DNA of 64,000 nucleotides from Paracoccus sp. DMF-8 (GTDB lineage: Bacteria; Pseudomonadota; Alphaproteobacteria; Rhodobacterales; Rhodobacteraceae). The notes beneath the pieces are model-generated. The model did no database searches, was not told the DNA's origin, and saw only the letters and a program-made list of their open reading frames with translations. Below are positions 9,580-19,600 of this stretch, in pieces. Both the position numbers and the translations under genes were made by a program. Where the stretch lies: assembly GCF_029309835.1 (NCBI RefSeq), contig NZ_JARJHL010000003.1, forward strand, positions 186,001 to 250,000. The letters run 5' to 3'. The first letter of the stretch is position 1. Each line of letters starts with the position of its first letter.

Positions 9580-10707
9580 TCAGTTCAGATATTTCTCGGG
9601 GTCGACGCTTTCAAAGCCGTTGCGGACCTCGAAATGCACAAGGCCCTGACTTCTGGCCTTGCCAAGCGGCGTTCCGGCCTGAACGGCCTGCCCCTTGGAC
9701 ACAGCGACATCATCCAGACCGGCATAGACGGTCATCAGATTGCCTTCGTGGCGCACGACAATGATCGGCACCTGATCGACATCGCGGGTAACCGCCGCCA
9801 CGGTCCCGGCACCGGCCGCCGATACCGCAGCACCGGGCGCGGCGGAAATGTCGATCCCTTCGTTCTTGCCCTTTTCATAGACCCGCGCGATGGCGCCATT
9901 GACCGGCATCCGGAATTTCGCGCTGCCCGATGCCGCCGTTCGCGTGCTGCCCATATCGGGGGCGGCCGGGGTTTCGACCGCAGCGGCGGCGGGGGCTGTT
10001 TTTTCCGCAGGCAGCGCGGCCGAGGCCGAGGGCGGCTGCGGGGTCGGGCTGCCGCTGCCCGGCGCGGTCGTGACCTCGGACTGGCGCGGCGGCTGCGCGC
10101 CCGCGACCGGGATCATCAGCCGCTGACCCGGCCGCACGGCCATATCCGCAGGCAGACCGTTCCACTGGGCCAGATCGTTCACGCCAACGCCGTAACGCCG
10201 GGCAATCGACCAGGCGGTTTCGCCGCTGGCGACGACATGCTGACGGGGTTGCGGCGCGGGCTGCGTCGTCGTCACCGTCCGCGTCGCGCCCCGATCGTTC
10301 GTCGCGGGCACGCGCGCGGTCACCGTGGCGGGCTGCGCGGCGGCAACGCGCGTCGGCAGGGCCACCACCGCACCGGCGTTCAGCACGGTATTCGCGTCAA
10401 TCGCATTATACTGCGCAACCTGCGCCGCGTTCAGCCCCAACCGGGCCGAGATCGAGGAAACCGAATCCCCCTGACGCGCCACCGCGACCTGATAGCCGGG
10501 ATAGGAAATCACCCCGCCCGGGTCCGGTTGCGGACGCGGCATCGCGGCTGCGGCAGCCTGCGTCGTGCTGAGCCCGCCGCCCCAGCCACCCCGGAAATCG
10601 GGGTCGAAATTGTCCAGACGCATCCCGGTATATTCACCGTTCGGCCCGCAAGAGGCCAAGGTCACAGCGATGAAAGAGCCTGTCGCCCACAGCCCGAAAT
10701 TCGACAT
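9580..10707 (-). CDS. nlpD: NlpD-like LysM/M23 lipoprotein (amidase activator type)
   Basis: From the internal ATG at 10707 this is a 375-residue lipoprotein. A signal peptide ends in the lipobox-like LASC, followed by a Pro/Gln-rich linker, a weak LysM, a clear LysM ([18 protein letters not shown]) and a C-terminal LytM/M23 domain. AAGGA sits 9 bases before the ATG. The M23 metal ligands are incomplete: the first His of HxxxD is Asn (KNEGIDI), and the later His is Gly (VYAGLDD), while VHFEVR is kept. E. coli NlpD shows the same loss and acts by activating amidases, so the protein is likely a septal amidase activator. It is continuous in frame with upstream pcm. Confidence 0.82.
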   Translation of the reverse strand: MSNFGLWATGSFIAVTLASCGPNGEYTGMRLDNFDPDFRGGWGGGLSTTQAAAAAMPRPQPDPGGVISYPGYQVAVARQGDSVSSISARLGLNAAQVAQYNAIDANTVLNAGAVVALPTRVAAAQPATVTARVPATNDRGATRTVTTTQPAPQPRQHVVASGETAWSIARRYGVGVNDLAQWNGLPADMAVRPGQRLMIPVAGAQPPRQSEVTTAPGSGSPTPQPPSASAALPAEKTAPAAAAVETPAAPDMGSTRTAASGSAKFRMPVNGAIARVYEKGKNEGIDISAAPGAAVSAAGAGTVAAVTRDVDQVPIIVVRHEGNLMTVYAGLDDVAVSKGQAVQAGTPLGKARSQGLVHFEVRNGFESVDPEKYLN

Positions 10708-11409
10708 CTGCCCGTCCTTATATGCCACATGTAGTTGCGGGGGCCGCGTATGCCCCAACCCCTCGACCAGCGGAACAAAGCGCACCTGGCGCAATTCGTC
10801 GTAATCATAGCCGCTTTCGCTGCGCCGCACGCGGATCAGCGTCTGCACGGCATCGGACTGTCCGACCGGCACGACCATGATACCGCCGATCTTCAACTGC
10901 GCCAAGAGCGGGCCGGGCGGATCCTCGGCTGCGGCGGTCACGATAATGCGGTCAAAGGGCGCCTGTTCGGGCAGGCCATGCGACCCGTCGGCGACCATCG
11001 TCGTGATATTCGACAGTCCGAAATGGCGAAACAGGACCTCTGCCTCCTGCACCAGACGGCGGTGGCGGTCGACCGTATAGACCCGCCTGCACAACAGCGC
11101 CAGAATCGCCGCCTGATAGCCCGAGCCGGTGCCGACCTCCAGCACCTTGTCGCGCGGCCCGACCTCCAGCGCCTGCGTCATCAGCCCCACGACCGAAGGC
11201 TGGCTGATCGTCTGCCCGCAGGGGATCGGCAAGGGCGTGTCTTCATAGGCGCGATCTTCGAAATGGCCGCGCACGAATTCGCCCCGGTCGATCCGCTCCA
11301 TCGCGGCAAGCACACGCGGATCCGTCACCCCACGCGAGCGAAGCTGGAACAGGAAACGCATCTTGCGTTCGGGCATATCGGCGTCGGGCAGATCGTCGGC
11401 GTCGCTCAT
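10708..11409 (-). CDS. pcm: Protein-L-isoaspartate O-methyltransferase (Pcm), no stop before nlpD
   Basis: Canonical Pcm that methylates L-isoaspartyl residues for repair. The sequence has the N-terminal helix region ([16 protein letters not shown]), substrate-pocket motif [17 protein letters not shown] motif [13 protein letters not shown] and the typical end PLVEGLG. Its ATG overlaps the surE stop codon (ATGA). Oddly, no stop codon follows PLVEGLG: about 15 further codons run straight into the nlpD start at 10707, giving a single frame of 609 codons from 11409 to 9580. Either a real fusion or an indel/substitution that removed the stop. The 3' limit given here is the nlpD start, not a stop codon. 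Confidence 0.85.
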
Positions 11410-12200
11410 CCGTCCTCGAAAATCTTGACCAATCCGGTCAGGCTGTCACGACAGGTCAGGTCGGCCCGCATCGGCGTGACCGAAACATAGCCCTGCATGT
11501 TCAGATCGACATCGCTGCCCGGCGTCGCGGGAACGGTCTGCGACCCGCCGACGACCCAGAAAAAGCGCCGCCCGTTCGGGGCGATATTCGCCTCAACCTC
11601 GAAATTGCTGCCCCGGCGCCGCCCCTGGATCGAGGCGCGGGTGCCGCGCACATCCGCCGCGCTGGTCGGCGGGAAATTGATGTTGTAAAACAAGGTGTAA
11701 TCGGTATCCGACGACCAGTCGCCGTGATCCAGGATCTGGCGGATGATGCGCGGGCCGTGCTGGCGCGCCGCCTCGAACGGGTCGGCCAGATTGACGGTGC
11801 CGACGCCCATGTATTGCGACAGGGCAATCGCGGGCAGACCTTGCAGGGCCGCCTCCATCGCGCCGCCGATCGTGCCGGAATACATGACGTTTTCGCCCGA
11901 AGTATTGCCGCGATTGACCCCGGACAGCACCAGATCCGGCGGCGCATCGCGCATCACATCGTAAAGCGCGGCCAGCACGCAATCGGCGGGGCTGCCCTCG
12001 GCCGCGAAACGGCGATCATCGAATTTGGCGATCATCGTGGGCTGGGTATAGCTGATGCAATGGCCGACGCCGGATTGTTCAAAGGCGGGCGCCACGGTCC
12101 AGACCTCGCCATCCGGCCCGGCAAGCTCGCGCGCGATATCGGCCAGGGCGGCCAGCCCCGGTGCGTTGATGCCGTCGTCGTTGGTGATCAAGATCCGCAT
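11406..12200 (-). CDS. surE: 5'/3'-nucleotidase SurE
   Basis: A 264-residue survival protein, a metal-dependent nucleoside 5'/3'-monophosphatase active in stationary phase. The start is ATG 12200 because SurE proteins begin with [15 protein letters not shown], whose Asp-Asp pair binds the metal. Further family motifs are visible: [20 protein letters not shown], with the metal-binding Asn, and the C-terminal [14 protein letters not shown]. It heads the surE-pcm-nlpD operon, overlapping pcm by 4 bases. Length is usual. Confidence 0.95.
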   Translation of the reverse strand: MRILITNDDGINAPGLAALADIARELAGPDGEVWTVAPAFEQSGVGHCISYTQPTMIAKFDDRRFAAEGSPADCVLAALYDVMRDAPPDLVLSGVNRGNTSGENVMYSGTIGGAMEAALQGLPAIALSQYMGVGTVNLADPFEAARQHGPRIIRQILDHGDWSSDTDYTLFYNINFPPTSAADVRGTRASIQGRRRGSNFEVEANIAPNGRRFFWVVGGSQTVPATPGSDVDLNMQGYVSVTPMRADLTCRDSLTGLVKIFEDG

Positions 12201-12309
12201 ATTCGTCCCGTTTCCGCCCTGTCCGCCCCCGGTCATGATTAGCCGCACGCACCGGTTGCGGCAACCCGGCATGGCCGCGTCAAAACCCCTTTGATGGCGC
12301 GCTGTTCAT

Positions 12310-12338
12310 TTGACGGGAACTGTTTGCACATGCAGTAT
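12310..12338 (+). promoter_or_regulatory. Candidate sigma70-type promoter for the TSUP gene
   Basis: TTGACG (12310-12315), 17-base spacer, CAGTAT (12333-12338), 29 bases before ATG 12367. Placed by consensus only. Confidence 0.35.
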
Positions 12339-12366
12339 CGGCGCAGTCGCGAACACCGGACCGAAC

Positions 12367-13284
12367 ATGCAAATCTATCTGCCCATCGCCGAGGTCGTCG
12401 TTAACGGCTTCACGCTGATCGCGCTTGGCGGGATCGTCGGCCTGATGAGCGGGCTTTTCGGGGTCGGCGGTGGCTTTCTGATCACGCCTTTGCTGTTTTT
12501 CATCGGCATTCCCCCGGCGATTGCGGTGGCGACCGGCGCCAATCAGGTCGTCGCCTCGTCCTTTTCGGGGGTGCTGGCGCATGTCAAACGCAAGACCGTC
12601 GATTTCCGCATGGGTGGCGTCTTGCTGGCCGGGGGCGTGGTCGGATCCTCGCTTGGCGTCTGGATCTTCAATTTGCTGCAGAAACTGGGTCAGGTCGATC
12701 TGGTCGTGCAGCTTTGCTATGTCGTCTTTCTGGGGCTGATCGGGGCGATGATGCTGCATGAAAGCGTCGGCGCGATTCGCCACGCGCGCGGCGGGCCGGT
12801 CAAGCGGACGCGGCGCAACCAGCATGGCTGGGTCCATCGCTGGCCGGGCAAGATGAAATTCCGCGCCTCGGGCCTGTATATCAGCGCCATCCCGCCGCTG
12901 ATCGTCGGCGCCTTTGTCGGCATCCTGGGCGCGATCATGGGGGTCGGCGGCGGCTTCATCATGGTGCCCGCGATGATCTATCTGCTTGGAATGCCAACGA
13001 AAGTCGTCATCGGCACATCGCTGTTCCAGATCACCATCCTGTCGGCCTATACGACCATGATGCATGCGGTCGCGTCGAATACGGTCGACGTCATGCTGGC
13101 CATTCTGCTGATCGTCGGCGGCGTCGTCGGGGCGCAGATCGGGGCCAATCTGGGCGCGAAACTGCGGGCGGAACAGTTGCGCATCCTGATGGCGCTGCTG
13201 GTGCTGGGGGTCTGCGGCAAGCTGGCATTCGATCTGTTCCTGCGCCCGGACGAGTTGTATTCCATCGCGCCGGGGTTGATCTGA
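12367..13284 (+). CDS. TSUP (TauE/SafE) family permease
   Basis: A 305-residue inner-membrane protein of the sulfite/organosulfonate exporter family. Two copies of the family's glycine-rich helix hairpin are present, LMSGLFGVGGGFLITPLL and AIMGVGGGFIMVPAMIYL, each opening a half of the protein, with about eight membrane helices in all. A longer frame begins at 12310, but ATG 12367 gives the normal N-terminus and lies after a plausible promoter. The next gene overlaps its stop codon. Substrate likely sulfite or a sulfonate by family, not demonstrable here. Confidence 0.88.
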   Translation: MQIYLPIAEVVVNGFTLIALGGIVGLMSGLFGVGGGFLITPLLFFIGIPPAIAVATGANQVVASSFSGVLAHVKRKTVDFRMGGVLLAGGVVGSSLGVWIFNLLQKLGQVDLVVQLCYVVFLGLIGAMMLHESVGAIRHARGGPVKRTRRNQHGWVHRWPGKMKFRASGLYISAIPPLIVGAFVGILGAIMGVGGGFIMVPAMIYLLGMPTKVVIGTSLFQITILSAYTTMMHAVASNTVDVMLAILLIVGGVVGAQIGANLGAKLRAEQLRILMALLVLGVCGKLAFDLFLRPDELYSIAPGLI

Positions 13285-14129
13285 TGCCGCGCCTGATACC
13301 CCGTCTTGCGCCCGCCATGCCCCCCGCCCTGGCCTTTGCGGCGACACTGGGTCTGGCGCTGACCCTGCCCATGTTGGGGCGGTCGCAAAGCCAGAACCTG
13401 CCCCCCGCGCCAGAGCCGGTCAGCGAACATATCGTTGCGGGACTGTCCCATGATGACGTTAATATCACGACGAATTTCGACGGGTCGGATATCATCATCT
13501 ATGGCGCGATCAGCCGCGAAACCCCCGCGCCCGCGGGGCCGCTGGATGTCATCGTCGCGGTTCAGGGGCCATCCAAGGCGGTCACGATCCGGCGCAAGGA
13601 CCGGCGTTTCGGGGTCTGGGTGAACACCGATTCCGTGCGCATCGGATCGGCGCCCGATTTCTATGTCGTGGCGACGACGCGGCCCTCGGACCAGATCCTG
13701 ACGGCGGAACAGGATGCGCAATACCGCGTCTCGATCCCGCAGGCGGTGCGGTCCTTTGCGGGCGAGCTGACCGTCGCCGACACCGTTCCCTTTACCGAGG
13801 CCTTCGTCCGCCTGCGACAAGAGGCGGGCCTGTATCGGCTGGATGACGGCGCGGTCACGCTGGCGGAACAGACGCTGTTTCGCGCCGATGTCCAGATGCC
13901 CGCCAACCTGATCGAGGGGATGTACAGCAGCCGCATCCTGCTGGTGCGCGACGGCCGCGTCATCGACACCCACCGCGCGCCCATCGAGGTCCGCAAGGTC
14001 GGGTTGGAACGCTGGCTGTATCGCATGGCGCTGGACCGGCCGCCGCTTTACGGGCTGATGTCGCTGCTGATCGCGATTGCGGCGGGCTGGACGGCCTCGG
14101 TCGCGTTCCGCACGCTTCAGCGCAAGTGA
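13284..14129 (+). CDS. TIGR02186 family membrane-anchored protein
   Basis: A 281-residue protein with an N-terminal signal/anchor, a periplasmic beta-rich body and one C-terminal membrane helix (GLMSLLIAIAAGWTASVAF). The phrase EHIVAGLSHDDVNITTNFDG and the overall layout fit TIGR02186, a family of unknown function regularly encoded right after TauE/SafE genes. Here its ATG shares one base with the exporter's TGA, so translational coupling is likely. I infer an accessory role to the exporter. Confidence 0.8.
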   Translation: MPRLIPRLAPAMPPALAFAATLGLALTLPMLGRSQSQNLPPAPEPVSEHIVAGLSHDDVNITTNFDGSDIIIYGAISRETPAPAGPLDVIVAVQGPSKAVTIRRKDRRFGVWVNTDSVRIGSAPDFYVVATTRPSDQILTAEQDAQYRVSIPQAVRSFAGELTVADTVPFTEAFVRLRQEAGLYRLDDGAVTLAEQTLFRADVQMPANLIEGMYSSRILLVRDGRVIDTHRAPIEVRKVGLERWLYRMALDRPPLYGLMSLLIAIAAGWTASVAFRTLQRK

Positions 14130-14138
14130 TCGCCGCCA

Positions 14139-15272
14139 TCATTCGCTGCGCCGGAACGGTCCCCAATCGGCGATTTCGATGATTTCCTCGCTGACGGCGC
14201 GGCGTTCCCGATCCAGATAGTTTTCCAGCGCGCGGCGAAAACCGGGGTCGGCGACCCAATGCAGCGAATGGGTCCGGGTCGGCAGATAGCCGCGCGCCAG
14301 CTTGTGATCGCCCTGCGCCCCGGCCTCGACCCGCGACAGGCCGTTGGCAATCGCCCAGTCAATCGCCTGATAATAGCACAGCTCGAAATGCAGGAACGGG
14401 TGGTCTTCAACGCAGCCCCAATAGCGGCCATACAGCGCATCCCGCCCGATCAGGTTCAGCGCCCCCGCGATGGGCTGGCCGTCGCGCAGTGCCAGAACCA
14501 GCAGGCAATCATCGCGCATCCTGTCGTGCAGGCAGTCGGAAAAGGCCCGCGTCAGATAGGGGCGCCCCCATTTGCGCCCGCCCGTATCCTGATAGAAATG
14601 CCAGAAGGCATCCCAATGTTCGGGCAGGATCCGGTCGCCGCGCAGGCTGACGATCTGGCCGCCAAAGCCCTGCGCGCGTTCACGTTCCTTGCGGATCGCC
14701 TTGCGCTTGCGCGACGACAGCGCCGCCAGAAAATCGTCGAAACTGGCGTAGCCGTCGTTCAGCCAGTGATATTGCTGGGTGACGCGGGGCAGGAAACCGG
14801 CCTGTGCGCCCAGTTCCGCCTCGGCCTCGGTGCAAAAGGAGATATGCGCGCCCGACAGGTCGGATTGCAGCGAAAATTCGGCCATCGCCTGCAACAGCGC
14901 GGCCTGGACCTGCGGGTCGCGGGCGATCAGGCGGGGGCCGGTGACGGGGGTAAAGGGCACCGCGCATTGCAGTTTCGGATAATAGCTGCCGCCCGCGCGG
15001 GCATAGGCCTCGGCCCAGTTGTGGTCAAAGATATATTCGCCCTGGCTGTTGGTTTTCAGATAGCAGGGCGCGACGCCCGCGACCTGACCGTCCAGACGCG
15101 CGACAAGATGGCTGGGATGCCAGCCCGTCCGCCCCCCGACCGAGCCGGAATCCTCCAGCGCCAACAGGAAACGATGGGTGGTAAAGGGGTTTTCTCCCGC
15201 ACCGCAGCCGTCCCAATCCGCCGCCGCGATGCCTGAAATGCCGGTAAGGACCGAAACGCTTAGCTCTGCCAT
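14139..15272 (-). CDS. GNAT-like acyltransferase of COG3146 (DUF482)
   Basis: A 377-residue cytosolic protein of COG3146, sometimes described as peptidogalycan biosynthesis/recognition proteins. It is a double GNAT fold related to FemAB. Recognisable stretches are the opening NPFTTHRFLLALEDSGSVGG, DHNWAEAYARAGGSYYPKLQ and the later GRYWGCVEDHPFLHFELCYY with QAIDWAIANGL. The natural acceptor is not known. It is convergent with the TIGR02186 gene, 9 bases away, and lies downstream of the gdpD/ridA pair on the same strand. Confidence 0.8.
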   Translation of the reverse strand: MAELSVSVLTGISGIAAADWDGCGAGENPFTTHRFLLALEDSGSVGGRTGWHPSHLVARLDGQVAGVAPCYLKTNSQGEYIFDHNWAEAYARAGGSYYPKLQCAVPFTPVTGPRLIARDPQVQAALLQAMAEFSLQSDLSGAHISFCTEAEAELGAQAGFLPRVTQQYHWLNDGYASFDDFLAALSSRKRKAIRKERERAQGFGGQIVSLRGDRILPEHWDAFWHFYQDTGGRKWGRPYLTRAFSDCLHDRMRDDCLLVLALRDGQPIAGALNLIGRDALYGRYWGCVEDHPFLHFELCYYQAIDWAIANGLSRVEAGAQGDHKLARGYLPTRTHSLHWVADPGFRRALENYLDRERRAVSEEIIEIADWGPFRRSE

Positions 15273-15315
15273 CAGGGCAAGCTATGCTGTTGTCCGCAAT
15301 GCGCAAGGGGGGCGG

Positions 15316-16074
15316 TCATTTCGGGGCGGCATAGCCTTCGAATGTGATGTTGTCGGCGGTGGCCCGGGCCATCGCCTCGTCCTGAGGGCTGCGGATGGTC
15401 CAGCACAGGATCGGCACGCCCCGCGATTTCAGCGCCTGAACCGCCGGGTTTTGCAGGTCGCGAAAGGCATGAGAGATAAAGCTGGCGCCGCTGCGGTCGA
15501 AATCGGCCAGCGCGGCCAGCCGGGCGCGGCTGTCATCGTCCAGCATCGGCCATTCGTCGGCGTCAAAGGCATCCGTGGTCAGCCCGACCGGAATATCCGG
15601 CGCGATTTCGTGAAAGCGCGCGACGACATGGGGGTTGAAGGACATCACCGCCACCGGCCCGTCATACCCGCCAAGCGTTTCCGCCACGCGGTCCTGCAGA
15701 TCGCCGATATTGTCGCCAAGCCGGCCGTCCTGATCCTTGATTTCGATCAGCAGGGGCGCGCGCCCCGCGACCTCGCGCAGCATGTCCTGCAAGGTCGGGA
15801 TCGTTTCATCGGTGCGCGACAGACGGCATTCGGCCAGATCCTCCAGCGAGATATCGGCGACGAACGCCTCGCTGCCCGCAAGACGGCTCAGGTCATAGTC
15901 GTGAAAGACGATGGGCGTGCCATCGGCGACATGCTGGATGTCGCATTCGATCGCATAGCCCGCCGCAATCGCCGCGCGAAACGACGCCAGCGAATTTTCA
16001 GGCACGCGCGGGCCATGCAGCCCGCGATGGGCCACCGGCATGGTCAGAAAGGCGGCGGGCAGCGGCGCCATCAT
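15316..16074 (-). CDS. Glycerophosphodiester phosphodiesterase
   Basis: A 252-residue GDPD-family enzyme that cleaves glycerophosphodiesters to glycerol-3-phosphate and an alcohol. The catalytic start AHRGLHGPRVPENSLASF and the metal-binding strand AIECDIQHVADGTPIVFHDY are both present; the His of HRG and of FHDY are the usual acid/base pair. No signal peptide, so it is the cytosolic UgpQ type. ATG overlaps the ridA stop by 4 bases (ATGA), so the two are coupled. Confidence 0.92.
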   Translation of the reverse strand: MMAPLPAAFLTMPVAHRGLHGPRVPENSLASFRAAIAAGYAIECDIQHVADGTPIVFHDYDLSRLAGSEAFVADISLEDLAECRLSRTDETIPTLQDMLREVAGRAPLLIEIKDQDGRLGDNIGDLQDRVAETLGGYDGPVAVMSFNPHVVARFHEIAPDIPVGLTTDAFDADEWPMLDDDSRARLAALADFDRSGASFISHAFRDLQNPAVQALKSRGVPILCWTIRSPQDEAMARATADNITFEGYAAPK

Positions 16075-16526
16075 TCGACCTCGAAAATCGCTTCGATTTC
16101 GACCGCGACACCGCGCGGCAGGGCCGGGGCGGATACGGCGGCGCGGGCGTGGCGGCCCTTGTCGCCGAAAACCTCGACCATCAGGTCGGAACAGCCGTTG
16201 ACGACCTCGGGCTGGTCGGTGAATTCAGGGGTCGAATTGACAAAGCCAGTCAGCTTGACGACACGGGACACCTTGTCCAGCGACCCAAGCGCGGCACGGG
16301 CCTGCGCCAGCAGCGCCAGACCACAGGCGCGCGCGGCCTCGGCACCCGCTTCGGCGGCCATATCGGCGCCAAGACGGCCGCGAATCAACCCGCCGGGGCC
16401 GGAACTGATCTGGCCCGACACGAACAGCAGGTTCCCCGACCGGACAAAGGGCACATAATTCGCCGCAGGCGCAGGCGCGTCGGGCAGCGTGATTCCCAGT
16501 TCCGCAAGTCTGCTGTCGATGGTCAT
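16071..16526 (-). CDS. RidA family deaminase
   Basis: A 151-residue member of the YjgF/YER057c/UK114 family; RidA proteins hydrolyse reactive enamine/imine intermediates released by PLP enzymes. Family motifs: LLFVSGQISSGPGG near residue 32 and the C-terminal VSAPALPRGVAVEIEAIFEV. In RidA proper an Arg in the R-x-A-V-x-V-x-x-L-P motif binds the carboxylate; here it reads RAAVSAPALP, so that Arg is present. ATG 16526 is chosen over an upstream in-frame ATG because it begins at the domain. Confidence 0.88.
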   Translation of the reverse strand: MTIDSRLAELGITLPDAPAPAANYVPFVRSGNLLFVSGQISSGPGGLIRGRLGADMAAEAGAEAARACGLALLAQARAALGSLDKVSRVVKLTGFVNSTPEFTDQPEVVNGCSDLMVEVFGDKGRHARAAVSAPALPRGVAVEIEAIFEVE

Positions 16527-16608
16527 GGCCGGTCCTTCCAGATTGGGTGATTTCGCGCGGATTGTTGCGCCACAGGGGGCCATGCGCAAGGCCCCAAGTG
16601 CTGCCGCT

Positions 16609-19600
16609 TCAGGCCACCAGCGCCTCGGCCCGTTTCAGATCGACGCTGACCAGCTGGCTGACGCCCTGTTCGACCATGGTCACGCCGAACAGCCGGTCCA
16701 TGCGCGACATGGTGACGGCGTGGTGTGTGATCACAAGAAACCGCGTGTCGGTGCGCCGGGTCATTTCGTCCATCAGATCGCAGAAACGCCCGACATTGGC
16801 ATCATCCAGAGGCGCGTCGACCTCGTCCAGCACGCAGATCGGGGCGGGGTTGGCCAGAAAGACGGCAAAGATCAGCGCCAGCGCCGTCAGCGTCTGTTCG
16901 CCCCCCGACAGCAGGCTGAGCACCGACAGTTTCTTGCCCGGCGGCTGGCACATGATTTCCAGCCCGGCGTCCAGCGGATCGTCGGATTCGACCAGCACCA
17001 GACGCGCCTCTCCGCCGCCGAACAGATGGGTGAACAGGTTGGTGAAGTTCTGGTTGACCACGTCAAAGGCCGCCAGCAGGCGCTCGCGCCCCTCGCGGTT
17101 CAGGCTGGCGATGCCGGCGCGCAGCTTGCGGATCGCTTCCTCCAGATCGGTTTTTTCGCCGGCCAGACGGTCGCGTTCGACCTCCAGCTCGCGCTTGTCG
17201 TCATCGGCGCGCAGGTTGACGGCGCCAAGCGCGTCGCGCTGCTGGCGCAGGCGGGCGATCTGTTCCTCCAGCGCGGTGGCGGCGGCCATTTCGGCGGGAT
17301 CGGTGTCCAGCGCGGCCAGCAGGGCCTGCGGCGTGTTTTCGGTTTCTTCCAGAATGCGGGCACGGGCGGCGGCTTCGGTTTCCGCCGCAGCCTCGGCCCG
17401 GGCCTCGCGCGCGGCGCGAAGTTCGCGGGCATCCGACGCGGCGCGTTCGGATTCGCGTTCCAGATCAGCGGCATCGCGCAGCGCGGCATCGGCGCGCGAC
17501 AGCGCCATGCGGGCCGCGTCCAGGCGGGCCTGCGCATCGGATTCCGATGCGATCAGCACATCGCGCCGTTCGGCCAGCAGGCCGGGCTGGGCGCGGGCAT
17601 CATTCAGTTCGACGGCGGTCGCGTCGCGGCGTTCGGCCAGTTCGGCGGCGCGGCCCCCGGCCTGTTCCAGACGCAGGCGCCAACCCGATTCCTCGGTCGC
17701 GATTTCCTGCAACCGCTTGGTGCGGGCATTGCCTTCGCGGCGCAATTCATCCAGCCCGGAACGGCGGGTCATGGTCGCGATCCGCGCCGCCTCGACCCCG
17801 GTGCGGGCATGTTCGACGGCCATCGCGGCGGCGCCCCGGTCGGGCAGTTCGGCCAGCGCCTGCCGCGCCTCGGACAGGCGGCGTTCGGCGTCACCGGCAT
17901 CGGCCTGATGGCGGGCCAGTTCCGCGCGGGCGGATTCGGCGCGGCTGCTGGCCAGCGACAGGTCGGATTCGGCACGGGTTGCGGCGCGGGCGCAATCGGA
18001 CAGGGCGCGTTCGGCATCGCGCCGGGCATCGCGGGCCTGACGTTCGGCGGCGCTGGCCGCGTCCAGCATCTGGCGCGCGTCCAGATGGGCGGATGCGGCC
18101 TCGTCCGCGCGGGCGCGGGCGGCGTCGGATTGCGCCGTCACCTCGGCCAACTGGTTGACCTTTTGCAGATGCAGCGCCGCCGATGACGAGGCATCGCCCG
18201 CATTCACCCGCATCCCGTCCCACCGGATCAGATCGCCCGCCAGCGTCACCAGCCGCTGACCGGGCGCCATCGCCGCCTGCATCGCGGCCCCTGCCGCCAG
18301 ATCGGCGACGATGCCCACCTGAGACAGCCGCCGCGCCAGCGCATCCGGCCCGCTGACATGCGGCGCCAGCGGCTGCGCGCCCGCAGGCAGGGGATGATCG
18401 GCGCCGTAACCCGGCAGGTCGTGCCAGCCCGAAGCGCCGTCATCGGCCAGCCCCGCGCGCAGGTCATCGCCAAGCGCGGCGCCGAAAGCGGCCTCATACC
18501 CCCGGCCGACGCGCACCGCGTCAAGGATGGATCTGCCGCCGGTTTCGCCACGCTCGACCAGCTTTTTCAGCGCGGCCATTTCGGCGGCAAGGGCGCTGGC
18601 CTCGCCCTCGGCCTCGGATCGCAGGGCGCGGGCCGTGGCCTCCTGGCTTTCCAGATCGGCGCGCATTTCTTCGGCGCCCTGCAGGGCGTCTTCGGCGGAT
18701 TCGGCGCGGTCGCGGGCGGCATCCTGCGCGGCTTCGGCCTGTTCCAGCGCGGCCTGCGCGGTTTCGCCCGCGGCCTCGGCGCTGGCGACGGTTTCGCCCG
18801 CAGCATCGGCAGCGCGGGCGGCGCGGGCCAGCATCGCGTCCAGATCCGACACCAGCCGTTCCGCCGATTGGTGGCGCGCAGCCAGCCGGGCGGATTCGTC
18901 GGTCAACTCGGCCAGTCGCGCCTCGACCTCGCGCAGGGCGTCGGCGGCTGCATCGGCGGCATCGGTCGCCGCGGCCAGCCGTTCGTCATGGCCCTGCCCG
19001 GCGCGGACCAGTTCGGTGCGCTCCCATACCAGCCTTTCGATCACCTCGCCCGCATCACGATTCAGGGCGGTTTCGCGGTCGATGTCGCGGTCCAGTTGCG
19101 CAATCCGCGCGGTCAGGGTGTCGATGGCCTGCAGCGCGCGGGCTTCGGCATCGTCCAGCGCCTCGCGTTCGACAGTGGCGCGGGACAGGACGGCGGCGGC
19201 GATCTGTTCTTCCTCGCGCAGCGGAGGCAGCGCGGATTCGGCGGTTTCGCGGGCACCGATGGCCTTGCGGGCCGCAGCCTCGGCCGCGCCCGCCGCGCGG
19301 ATGGCGTCATGCAGGGCGGCGGCGGCGGCTTCGCGGGCCTGATCCGCCTCGGACCAGCGGCGATACAATAGCACGCCCTCGGCCTGACGCAGGGCCGCGC
19401 CGATTTCGCGATAACGCGCCGCAGCCCGCGCCTGACGCGCCAGGGATGAGGCCTGCGCGGTCAGCTGATCCAGCGTGTCATCGACGCGGGTCAGGTTGGT
19501 TTCCGCCCCGTTCAGCTTCAGTTCGGCCTCGTGACGCCGCTGATAAAGCCCTGAAATGCCTGCGGCTTCTTCCAGAATGCGGCGGCGGGCCTTGGGCTTG

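Noticed and set aside
9580-10707. NlpD as an active M23 endopeptidase
   Set aside because: First His of HxxxD is Asn and a later His is Gly, matching non-catalytic NlpD-type activators.
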